Positions 57,232 to 64,000 of a stretch of 64,000 nt of DNA are shown piece after piece (positions within the stretch are counted from its first letter, which is position 1; each line of letters starts with the position of its first letter). Both the position numbers and the translations under genes were made by a program. Source of the DNA: Deltaproteobacteria bacterium (GTDB lineage: Bacteria > Myxococcota > JACPTQ01); assembly GCA_016192705.1 (NCBI GenBank), contig JACPTQ010000017.1, positions 186,001 through 250,000 of the forward strand. The letters run 5' to 3'. Under the pieces are notes generated by a model. It ran no database searches, had not been told where the DNA came from, and worked only from the letters and a program-made list of their open reading frames with translations.

Positions 57232-58386
57232 GTGGTGAACGTGAGGCTTCCGATTGTCGTTCACGCAGCAGAGCCCGCGGTCGAAAAATTAGCGACGGCG
57301 GACTTGGAGGCGCGGTCCGAGATGACCGCCACGGAACGCGCGGCGGCGCGGCTCGCGGGCGCTCGCGACGGTGTTCTGCGCGCTGGGCCTGAGCTCATTC
57401 ACATCGATGTGACGAACGCGTGCAACCTCGACTGCACGCCCTGCTGGAACTACAGCCCGCTTCTCGATTCGCCACGGTCGCCCCGATGGAAACGCGGTCG
57501 CCTCGACGACGCGGTGTTTCATCGCGCGATGGCGGGCGCGACGCGGCTTGGATGCGAGCGCGTCATCTTCTCGGGCGGTGGTGAGCCGTTTTTGCATCCG
57601 GGGATTTACGACTTTCTCGGCGCCGCGAAGGCGCGCGGGTTTCATGTCACGTCGATTACGAACGGGACGCTCGTCGATTGGTCCCGCGTGTCGGCCGTTG
57701 GTGTTGATCGTTTGCTCCTTAATACGTGCGGCGCGTCAGACGAAACGTACGTCGCTTACCATCCCAACCAGCCGCGCGGTGCGTTTGCTGCGCTCATGCG
57801 AAATGCGGCGCGCGTCGCTGGACGCGTTCGAATCAATACGGTGCAGGTGATCACGAGGCAGAACTATTTCGAGCTGGTCGAGATGATCGAGCTTGCCCAT
57901 CGCATTGGCGCGGCGCGCGTGTCGTTCAAGCTCGTGAGCGTATCGCAGGGTACGGAGCGGCTTGCGCCAACCGACGTGGAGCGTCAGGAGCTTCGCGAAA
58001 CGCTGATTCCACGTGCGCGTGCGCGGGCGGCGGCGCTCAAGGTGCGGGCGAATCTCGACACCTTCGCGTCGCAACTTGCTGGCGAAAGCGGTGCGGCGTT
58101 TCCCATCGAGGAAATTGGGTGTCACGCAGGCTTCTATTACAGCCGCATTTACCTCGATGGGCGTGTCTTTTATTGCTGCGAGCATTTTGAGGTCGGCGAC
58201 TTGCGCGTCGCAGAGTTCGATGAAATCTGGTGGTCCGCGGCGTACGAACGCTTTCGGGCGAAGATGCGGCGGGGTGAGTTTTTGCCGGCCTGCCATCGGT
58301 GTGGAAAGTACGATTTGAATTTTTCTGTTGCGAAAGAGCTCGTGCGCGTTCAGAATGTCTCGGATGCGGATTTGCAGAACCCGTAA
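57232..58386 (+). CDS. Radical SAM / SPASM domain protein
   Basis: A 384-residue radical SAM enzyme. The [4Fe-4S] motif CNLDCTPC (CX3CX2C) is near residue 64, followed by SGGGEPFLHPG (SAM-binding glycines). The C-terminus has a SPASM-like Cys cluster (GCHAGFYYSR, FYCCEH, ACHRCGKYD), which in relatives holds auxiliary clusters and marks peptide-modifying maturases. It starts at a GTG 6 nt after the cupredoxin stop and ends inside the start region of the phosphatase gene, so the three are one operon. The substrate could be one of the neighbouring Asp-Ala-Gly lipoproteins or an unlinked peptide; this is speculative. Confidence 0.9.
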   Translation: MVNVRLPIVVHAAEPAVEKLATADLEARSEMTATERAAARLAGARDGVLRAGPELIHIDVTNACNLDCTPCWNYSPLLDSPRSPRWKRGRLDDAVFHRAMAGATRLGCERVIFSGGGEPFLHPGIYDFLGAAKARGFHVTSITNGTLVDWSRVSAVGVDRLLLNTCGASDETYVAYHPNQPRGAFAALMRNAARVAGRVRINTVQVITRQNYFELVEMIELAHRIGAARVSFKLVSVSQGTERLAPTDVERQELRETLIPRARARAAALKVRANLDTFASQLAGESGAAFPIEEIGCHAGFYYSRIYLDGRVFYCCEHFEVGDLRVAEFDEIWWSAAYERFRAKMRRGEFLPACHRCGKYDLNFSVAKELVRVQNVSDADLQNP

Positions 58387-59536
58387 AGATTCGACGATTA
58401 ACGCGACGGTTGTTGGGGGGCTTGGGGCGCTCATCGCGCTCGCGGTGTTCGCGCTGACGTGCGCCGATCCAACGCCTTCGCCTGGGAACGGCGCGGCAGC
58501 GGGGTCGGGTGGGTCTGGTCCGCCTCCTCCGGTTTTTCTTTCCGAAGACGCGAGCGTGGGCGCGGACACGGATGCGGGCGCGGTTGCGGATGCGGGACCG
58601 GCAGCAGATGCGGGAGTGGGGGCGGACGCGGGGTCCGTGGCGGATGCGGGCGCGGGTGCTGACGCGGGCACAGGAGCAGATGCGGGAGCCGCGATCGACG
58701 CAGGGACGGACGTTGTCCGATTCGTGGCGATGGGCGACACCGGGAAGGGCGATGCCTCGCAGGCGGCGGTTGCGGCGGCAGTTGCGGCGAAGTGTGCGCT
58801 GAGTGGATGCGATTTCGTGTTGCTCTTGGGCGACAACATTTACCCGAGCGGGTGTTCGTCGGTTACCGATCCGCAGTTCCAAACAAAGTTTGAGCAGCCG
58901 TACGCGGCCATCAATTTGCCGTTCTACGTCGCACTCGGGAATCACGACTATGGTGGCGATGGCGCGGGGTACGAGTTTTGGAAGGGGCAAGTTGAGATCG
59001 ACTACACGGCGCGGTCGACGAAGTGGAAGATGCCGGCCGAATATTATCGATTCACGCGCGGCAGCACGGAGTTTTTCGCGCTCGATACGAACTCTTTGCT
59101 GTTTGGGCGGCTGTCGCAGCAGAAGACCGATATCTCAGCGTGGATCCCGGCATCGATGGCCACGTGGAAAATCGCCTATGGACACCACCCGTATTTGTCG
59201 AACGGGCCGCACGGGAATGCCGGTCGGTATGACCGGATACCGTTGATGGGACAGTCGATTAAGGACTTCATGGATAACAGGGTGTGCGGCCGCGCCGACG
59301 TTTATTTGTCGGGGCATGACCACAGCCGTCAGTGGATAAAGGCAACGTGCAACGGCACGGAGCTGGTGGTGTCGGGGGCTGGCGCGACGACGACGTCGCT
59401 GCCTGGATCGAACACGACGCGCTTCCAATCGTCGACGCCCGGATTTCTTTACATTCGCGTTGACGGGCGAACACTCACCGCCGAATTCGTCGACAAGGAT
59501 GGCCGCGTCGACTTTACGCGGACGCTGACGAAGTAA
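58364..59536 (+). CDS. Acid-phosphatase-like (PAP/ACP5) metallophosphoesterase lipoprotein
   Basis: A 390-residue lipoprotein (lipobox FALTC). An Asp-Ala-Gly linker (hexamer tract 58551-58706) is followed by a metallophosphoesterase domain with all metal motifs: GDTGKGD, LLGDNIYPSG, GNHDYGG, GHHPYLSNG and SGHDHSRQW. The order and the GDNIY form match purple acid phosphatase/ACP5 enzymes that release phosphate from organic esters outside the cell. The start lies within the end of the radical SAM gene (ATG at 58364, overlapping by 23 nt); other starts nearby are possible. Confidence 0.9.
   Translation: MRICRTRKDSTINATVVGGLGALIALAVFALTCADPTPSPGNGAAAGSGGSGPPPPVFLSEDASVGADTDAGAVADAGPAADAGVGADAGSVADAGAGADAGTGADAGAAIDAGTDVVRFVAMGDTGKGDASQAAVAAAVAAKCALSGCDFVLLLGDNIYPSGCSSVTDPQFQTKFEQPYAAINLPFYVALGNHDYGGDGAGYEFWKGQVEIDYTARSTKWKMPAEYYRFTRGSTEFFALDTNSLLFGRLSQQKTDISAWIPASMATWKIAYGHHPYLSNGPHGNAGRYDRIPLMGQSIKDFMDNRVCGRADVYLSGHDHSRQWIKATCNGTELVVSGAGATTTSLPGSNTTRFQSSTPGFLYIRVDGRTLTAEFVDKDGRVDFTRTLTK
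58551..58706. repeat. Hexamer-periodic tract of the phosphatase lipoprotein
   Basis: About 155 bp of GCGGAC/GCGGAT/GCGGGC/GCAGAT units, translated as Asp-Ala-Gly; somewhat more diverged than the cupredoxin tract. Confidence 0.8.
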
Positions 59537-59547
59537 CGGGGACAGCT

Positions 59548-61239
59548 TTACGGAAACGGTGCGCCTGTTGCGCGCGTGCCGGGTGAGAACGCGCGGCCGC
59601 CGGCGTCGGGGACCTTTGTGTGCTTCGTCCAAACGCCGCTCGACGTCCCCTCGGGGACGCGCGTCCACGACTGGTTGTCGTCGGAGCCAGCGTCGTAGCC
59701 GTAACTCACGACGATGCCGCCGTCCGCGTCCTTTAGCGTCACGACGTCGCCGGAGTTGTTCCAGACGGACGAGCCGAGGCGCGCGGTGCAGATCGTCGCG
59801 CCGCCAAACTGCGGGTGGTCGACGACGCAGTTGCTTCCACCGTCCGTCGCAACGGTGCCCGCGTCGCCCCCCGTGAAGACGACGAACGCGCGGCCATTCG
59901 CGACGCTGCTGCCAGTGGGAAATGTAAACCGCACGCTTGTCGCGTCGGCCAAGGTCCATCCCGAAAGGTCGAGCCCGGCGCCGGACGTGTTAACGAACTC
60001 AATGAATTCGTCTTCGCCGATGTCCGTCGTGCCGTCCTGGTTCGCGTCGCCGCCGTCGGCCGGTGGGTCCGCGAGGATTTCGTTCAAGACGACCGGGACG
60101 ATGCGCGTTCGAAACGTTCCGCCGTCGAGGCGCGACGAATTTCCAACTGCGTCGGTGGCGATAATGTCGTAGATGTAGTCGGTGTTAAGTTGAAGCCCGG
60201 TCAGGGTCACCGCGTGTGACGTTCCGCTTGCGGCCGTCGCCGCTGAGAATTCCGACGTCGAGGCGAGCCCGTACGCGACGAGGCCCGTCGCTGCTTCGTT
60301 CGTTGTCCACGACACGACGCACGTTGTTTCGTCGGGAGAAGCCGCCGCGTTTGAAATGACAGGGGCCGTCGTGTCGATTTCGGCGGCGGTTGAAAATGTG
60401 TACGACGAGGCCGTGAGGGGCGTCCCCGACGTCGAGAGAATTGTCTCGGTCAATGCAACTTTATAGACGTTGCTCAAGGCGAGCGTTGCGCCCGGCCGCA
60501 AGTCGGCCTGGGTGACCGGATTCGTGAGCGCGCCGCCATCCGAGCTTGTCACCGTCGTTCCCGCTACGAGTTCGTCGAGGCATGCTCCGCCGGCATCGAT
60601 GGCGCCGCAGCGCAACAGCCGAAACGACGTCGTCGTGATGGTCGCGGCTTGCGCGCCTGGTGAAAACGCGACACGGATTGCGACAAGGTTCGGAGCGACG
60701 CCCGTGGCGCTCGAAGTTGGAATGACCGCCGACACGGTGAAGGCGGCGACGGTCGTGAAGGTCGACGTGAAGGTGACTTTTTGGTTCGCATCGTCAACGA
60801 GCGAATTCCCAGCGATGTCCTTCACATCTTTGTGCGCGAGGAGGGTGTAGAGCGTTGCGCCTTGAAGCGCGGCCGTTGGAGTCAGCGTAACAGTTTTGCC
60901 GTCGGCCGAGACCGCGACCGTTGCCGCGACGACGCGCGCCACGCGGCTCGCGTCGGAAAGTGGCTCGTTGTTGAAATCCGAGATGAACGCGTCGTCGACG
61001 GCATCGCGCACGAGGATGATCTTGTCGGACGATTGCGACGCCGTGTCGTAGAGGGTCGATGCGCGCATCGGTTCGGTGAATGTGACGACCACGGCCGTCG
61101 ATGTGAGCACGCCGGTGGCGGTCGCGAGTGGGCTCACGGTCGCGACGCGCGGCGGTTCGAAGTCGAGCGCAAGGGGGTCGCGACACCGGGCGTTGGCGAG
61201 CGCAAGAACGACGAGAAGCGTGGCGGCGACGAGTTTCAC
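59548..61239 (-). CDS. Lipoprotein with Ig-like, FnIII and lamin-tail domains
   Basis: A 563-residue lipoprotein (lipobox ANARC, Cys17). Order of modules: two Big_5-type Ig-like domains (SPLATATGVLTSTAVVVTFTEP near 30; SATGVAPNLVAIRVAFSPG near 155), a fibronectin-III-like domain (TTCVVSWTTNEAATGLVAYG near 290), and a lamin-tail domain at the C-terminus (VVLNEILADPP, EFIEFVNTSGAGLDLSGWTLAD near 415). Such proteins are surface or secreted. The GTG at 61239 is the sensible start and overlaps the upstream TGA by 4 nt; the frame extends further but into the neighbouring gene. It may be co-translated with the PLC-like protein. Confidence 0.88.
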   Translation of the reverse strand: MKLVAATLLVVLALANARCRDPLALDFEPPRVATVSPLATATGVLTSTAVVVTFTEPMRASTLYDTASQSSDKIILVRDAVDDAFISDFNNEPLSDASRVARVVAATVAVSADGKTVTLTPTAALQGATLYTLLAHKDVKDIAGNSLVDDANQKVTFTSTFTTVAAFTVSAVIPTSSATGVAPNLVAIRVAFSPGAQAATITTTSFRLLRCGAIDAGGACLDELVAGTTVTSSDGGALTNPVTQADLRPGATLALSNVYKVALTETILSTSGTPLTASSYTFSTAAEIDTTAPVISNAAASPDETTCVVSWTTNEAATGLVAYGLASTSEFSAATAASGTSHAVTLTGLQLNTDYIYDIIATDAVGNSSRLDGGTFRTRIVPVVLNEILADPPADGGDANQDGTTDIGEDEFIEFVNTSGAGLDLSGWTLADATSVRFTFPTGSSVANGRAFVVFTGGDAGTVATDGGSNCVVDHPQFGGATICTARLGSSVWNNSGDVVTLKDADGGIVVSYGYDAGSDDNQSWTRVPEGTSSGVWTKHTKVPDAGGRAFSPGTRATGAPFP

Positions 61240-62429
61240 GGTCGCGCGTTGAGGATGCCTCGGACAAAATTTCGGTGGCCGACGGATTTCCAGCTCTTCG
61301 GCGAGCAGACTTTGGGGAGCCGTTTCCACGCCTTCTCTTTGTCGCCTGAGACGAAACCGTTCGCGACAAGGGCATTCGTGACAAATGTGTCGATGTTGGT
61401 GAAGCTCGGCCAGTCGACGGTGCACGCGCTTCTAAATTGAACGGGAACGTATGAGAGAGCGACGTAGCTGCGGCCATCGTTCTGAAGTCGCTTGAGCGCG
61501 TTGGCCGTTCTGCTGGGCGCTGCCGCGAACTCGCCGTACGCGTTCAAAAGAGTTTTGATCGATTCATGGACCGCCCGCTTCATGTACTCGACTTGCATTG
61601 CTTGGCCGTACTTCGCGTCGCCAAACGCCTTCCACTCGGCTCCCGGTGCCGCGGTGTTTTTCACCGTGGCTCCCCAAAAATTGTATCCGTTGTGCGTGAA
61701 CCCTTGGCCGCCTGACCAGGCTTTGCCGGCCGCTCCCGCGACTTTTCCAATCGCGGCGTCCAAAATTGAATTCACGCCCGCTTGAAATGTCGAGAGCTTT
61801 ACGGCCGATTCACGGTCGATCATCATGTGCCCCACAGCGAAGAGGTCTGTGAGGCTGTGGCAACCCAGCGCCTCCGAATGGAGAGCGCGCCAAAGTTTCT
61901 CCAAGTCGCCGTCCTGTGCCGCATCCGCGACGAGCGCCAACGCGGCTCGGTGTGCGTCGCGATACGTTTCAACGGCCACGCGATGGAAATGGGTCTTGTT
62001 CACCGCGGCGAGTTCGAAGAATCGCTTTTGCTCCGGCTCGTCGTTGAAGAAATCGTCGATCGATTTCCCCTTTTTTTCGGTGATTTCGACGAGCCGTTTC
62101 CAGTTGCTGTCCGGCGCGTCCGTGAGGTCGTTCACTGTTTTTCGCAGGTCGCCGTAAATCGCGCAGAGCGCTCCAAACGAAACCCAGGCACCATTCTTGG
62201 CGTCGGTGCTCGTCCAAATGAGCGGACCACCGCCCGGCCCGGCGCCCGGGCGAACGAGGTTGCGGCCGGCCTTGTTTCTCCACGGCGATCGAAGCTTCTC
62301 CGGCGCCTTCGGAAATGCACGGGCCGCCCCTTCGTCGCCCGCATTCTTATGCTCGTGCGGATCGAACGCCGAAGCAGACGTCGACGCAAAAACCAGCGCA
62401 CCGCAGAGTCCCGCAATCGCTCGCCTCAT
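61236..62429 (-). CDS. Secreted predicted metalloenzyme, phospholipase C/P1-nuclease-like
   Basis: A 397-residue secreted protein (signal peptide to about ASASA-F, residue 22). The motif CHSLTDLFAVGHMMID has H-x3-D-x5-H spacing identical to the zinc ligands of bacterial phosphatidylcholine phospholipase C (His118, Asp122, His128 there). Other candidate ligands are HEH just after the signal peptide, THFHRV near 145, and THNGYNFWG near 245. I infer a zinc-dependent phospholipase or nuclease-like fold. The ATG at 62429 has GAGGAG upstream. It forms a coupled pair with the lamin-tail lipoprotein gene. Confidence 0.7.
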   Translation of the reverse strand: MRRAIAGLCGALVFASTSASAFDPHEHKNAGDEGAARAFPKAPEKLRSPWRNKAGRNLVRPGAGPGGGPLIWTSTDAKNGAWVSFGALCAIYGDLRKTVNDLTDAPDSNWKRLVEITEKKGKSIDDFFNDEPEQKRFFELAAVNKTHFHRVAVETYRDAHRAALALVADAAQDGDLEKLWRALHSEALGCHSLTDLFAVGHMMIDRESAVKLSTFQAGVNSILDAAIGKVAGAAGKAWSGGQGFTHNGYNFWGATVKNTAAPGAEWKAFGDAKYGQAMQVEYMKRAVHESIKTLLNAYGEFAAAPSRTANALKRLQNDGRSYVALSYVPVQFRSACTVDWPSFTNIDTFVTNALVANGFVSGDKEKAWKRLPKVCSPKSWKSVGHRNFVRGILNARP

Positions 62430-62482
62430 TGAGGTTCTCCTCTCACCCCTTATAACCAGTGTTGCTGCCGGCGCCCAAGGAA

Positions 62483-63235
62483 TCAAGGGGTGCGAGCCGC
62501 AATCGGGCGCAGAGCGCGTGGGGGGGTCGCAGCTTTGGCGGATGGCGTTTTCTTCTCGCGTGTTTTGACGCGGGCGTTCTTCGTGCGCCGCGATTCGGCG
62601 AGAGCGCCGCCCGTGAGCGCGTCGAGCGCCGCGGACAGCTCGTCGATGCGAAGGTCGGTTCGGACGCGCGCAAGGAGATCGCGCGGCGGGTCGAGGTCGA
62701 GTTCGATTTGAAGGCGCCGTCGTTCGAAGTAGAGCTTCGTTACTTCATTAACAAGCTCGGTGCGCAACTCAACGAGGTCTGCGGACGCGCGCGCGAGGGC
62801 GACCTCGTTTTTGTCGAAGATGAGGCGGTCGAACTCCCACGTGACGCGAAACTCAAAGCGAAGCTGATCGTCAACGTACTGCGTCGTTCCCGAGGTCGTT
62901 TGAGTGCGGTCGTCGGCCAAGTTTTTGTTGAGCCGCGTTCTGAATTCGGGAAGGAGAGCCGCCGTGCGGACCCGTCGCAACAGCGATTTGACGCGCGACG
63001 GATGAACCGCCGCGTGGCGCACCGCGCGTTCTTGAAGCTCCTGCACGGTCGGTTCATCGCGGTATTTTTCGAGAAGGCGTTTTACGTCGGCCGCGGTGAC
63101 CGGTTTGGCGGCGGGCGGTGGCAGCGCTGGACCCGTGTCGACTTGGGCGAGTCGCTTCGGTGCGCGGCTCGTGTCGTCGGGCGGCGTATCGGCCGTTAGA
63201 AAAAAAGTTGCCGCAAGAAAAACAAGATTCGTCAT
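62483..63235 (-). CDS. Exported helical protein, paralogue of the next upstream gene
   Basis: A 250-residue protein with a signal peptide (about 1-16). The mature part has a Pro-rich start, a helical segment (AADVKRLLEKYRDEP), a strand-rich region (YVDDQLRFEFRVTWEFDRL) and a long helix (ELRTELVNEVTKLYFERRRL) like those of outer-membrane TolC-type or coiled-coil proteins. The tail is Lys/Arg-rich and includes KTREKKTPSAKAATPPRA. The neighbouring gene encodes the same arrangement (RWDLRRIVFPDEE, KLADQVLAIYQSRRDL). The ATG overlaps the upstream stop by 4 nt. No known family is assigned. Confidence 0.72.
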   Translation of the reverse strand: MTNLVFLAATFFLTADTPPDDTSRAPKRLAQVDTGPALPPPAAKPVTAADVKRLLEKYRDEPTVQELQERAVRHAAVHPSRVKSLLRRVRTAALLPEFRTRLNKNLADDRTQTTSGTTQYVDDQLRFEFRVTWEFDRLIFDKNEVALARASADLVELRTELVNEVTKLYFERRRLQIELDLDPPRDLLARVRTDLRIDELSAALDALTGGALAESRRTKNARVKTREKKTPSAKAATPPRALRPIAARTP

Positions 63236-64000
63236 GGGGAACTCCTTTCGGTTTGAAGGTTCGTCAAGTTGCGGTCGAGGTCTTGGGAAAAGTTTCCGCT
63301 GGTCAAGGAATCAAGCTGCGCGGTTAAGCGCGCGAGCTGTAACTCGCGGCGCAAGACGGTGCGCCAGCGTTTTGGATGAAAAATGAGTGAGCGAACGAGG
63401 AGATCGCGTCGACTTTGATAAATGGCAAGCACTTGATCGGCGAGCTTTTGTCGTTTTCGCATGATCTCTCGCTCCGCGCGCAGGCCGTCCGTTTCCTCGT
63501 CTGGAAAGACAATGCGGCGAAGGTCCCACCGCGCAAAGACGGTCCATAGGGTGCGGTTCTCGCTGCGCAATGTGCCGCTCGGAAGATCGAGGATCGAATC
63601 GTCCCACGTGTCGGAATCGCTCGCGAGGATGTCGTCGTAAGGCGTGAGAAGTCGCCCGCTCCCGCGATCGCCAATCGTTGTGCTCAGAGAGGCCGTGAGT
63701 TTCGGCAGCGCCGCCGCGATTCGCGCGCGTTGGCCCAATCGGCGAAGCGACGCGAAATCGAGCCCCCACGTTGCGAAAACATGTTCAACGACGCGCGTCG
63801 CGTTCGGATCGGCGGCAAGGCGGCGCCTGAGGGCGTGGAGTTTTGACGGCGTTACGATTCCCGGTTCCTCGACAACGCGCCGAAACACGCCGGCGTCGGT
63901 CGCAACGGTGAATGTTCGCGCGTCGCGCGCGTCGCTCACGACGTCGTTTGCGCGGCGTGAAGGCAGCCCGTACGCGATGTCTGACCACGTCTTTCCGCTG
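63232..64000 (-). CDS. Partial: propeller-like protein fused to the same helical domain (5' end outside the window)
   Basis: The reading frame stays open from the stop at 63232 to the window edge, so the true start lies beyond 64000. The visible N-terminal part (SGKTWSDIAYG, then ARTFTVATDAGVFRRV) reads like BNR/YCF48-type propeller blades. From about 63860 downward it resembles the paralogue at 62483: RARIAAALPKLTASLS, RWDLRRIVFPDEE and a final helical region. A GTG at 63939 could be an internal start but would cut the propeller. The two genes are joined by a 4-nt overlap and likely form a complex. Confidence 0.72.
   Translation of the reverse strand, partial: SGKTWSDIAYGLPSRRANDVVSDARDARTFTVATDAGVFRRVVEEPGIVTPSKLHALRRRLAADPNATRVVEHVFATWGLDFASLRRLGQRARIAAALPKLTASLSTTIGDRGSGRLLTPYDDILASDSDTWDDSILDLPSGTLRSENRTLWTVFARWDLRRIVFPDEETDGLRAEREIMRKRQKLADQVLAIYQSRRDLLVRSLIFHPKRWRTVLRRELQLARLTAQLDSLTSGNFSQDLDRNLTNLQTERSSP

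Noticed and set aside
58364-58720. Asp-Ala-Gly tract as a RiPP precursor core
   Set aside because: It is a linker inside a large enzyme-bearing lipoprotein; no separate short precursor gene is found near the radical SAM gene.

Overview
The window looks like a chromosomal segment of a GC-rich deltaproteobacterium, most likely Myxococcota. The signs are: two Ser/Thr protein kinases with the HRDVSPQN-type catalytic loop, one carrying C-terminal PEGA domains; many lipoproteins with NHL, RCC1, Ig-like or lamin-tail modules; Asp-Ala-Gly rich linkers; and bacterial microcompartment (BMC) shell proteins that recall, from memory, the Haliangium ochraceum set. I find no rRNA, phage, IS element or CRISPR array. 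There is one tRNA (Ser, UGA).

Layout. 1-7.3 kb: a Ppx/GppA phosphatase and a small membrane protein, then a leftward operon (beta-rich lipoprotein, membrane protein, small protein, ATP sulfurylase, DUF2505 protein, small lipoprotein, tRNA-Ser) and a PCC/DUF296 protein. 7.4-17.5 kb: a DJ-1/PfpI fusion, a QueD-like protein, a PEGA kinase with a TPR partner, an NHL-repeat lipoprotein, an Asp-Ala-Gly lipoprotein and a two-module Kazal-like secreted protein. 17.6-21.7 kb: a three-subunit molybdenum hydroxylase operon whose large subunit carries inserted repeat DNA. 21.7-26.5 kb: a Cys-rich secreted protein, a REC-GGDEF diguanylate cyclase, an M23 peptidase, a lipoprotein cyclophilin and a GNAT enzyme. 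26.5-30.0 kb: a compact BMC operon (two BMC-T, one BMC-H, one BMC-P and one CoA-acylating aldehyde dehydrogenase) with its own sigma-70-like promoter. 30.1-36 kb: a REC protein, a diacylglycerol-kinase-family protein, an ECF sigma/FecR-like anti-sigma pair, a second kinase and RsmA. 36-41 kb: a membrane protein, an MNT toxin with a truncated HEPN partner, an NTF2-like protein, a P-loop protein, a frameshifted Prok-RING gene and a Phd/ParE pair. 41-46 kb: a DUF35-SCP2 protein with a thiolase-like partner, a lipoprotein and BioA. 46-56.5 kb: an RCC1-repeat lipoprotein, NadD, glutamate-cysteine ligase, a membrane histidine kinase and a TPR/SurA-like protein. 56.5-64 kb: a cupredoxin lipoprotein, a radical SAM/SPASM protein, an acid-phosphatase-like lipoprotein, a lamin-tail lipoprotein, a PLC-like secreted protein and two related helical proteins, the last running off the window.

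The most striking signal is not a gene. A GC-rich hexamer-periodic sequence (GCGGGT/GCGGAT/GCGGGA type) recurs in at least eight unrelated genes and in two spacers. Read one way it encodes Asp-Ala-Gly/Ala-Gly linkers; read from the opposite strand it encodes the Pro-Ala linker of the PEGA kinase. One tract sits next to a hairpin repeat inside the molybdenum enzyme, where neither belongs to the fold. Other dispersed repeats (CTCTGTG-type) occur between genes and in one linker. Together they look like a repeat-seeding process that supplies linkers to proteins.
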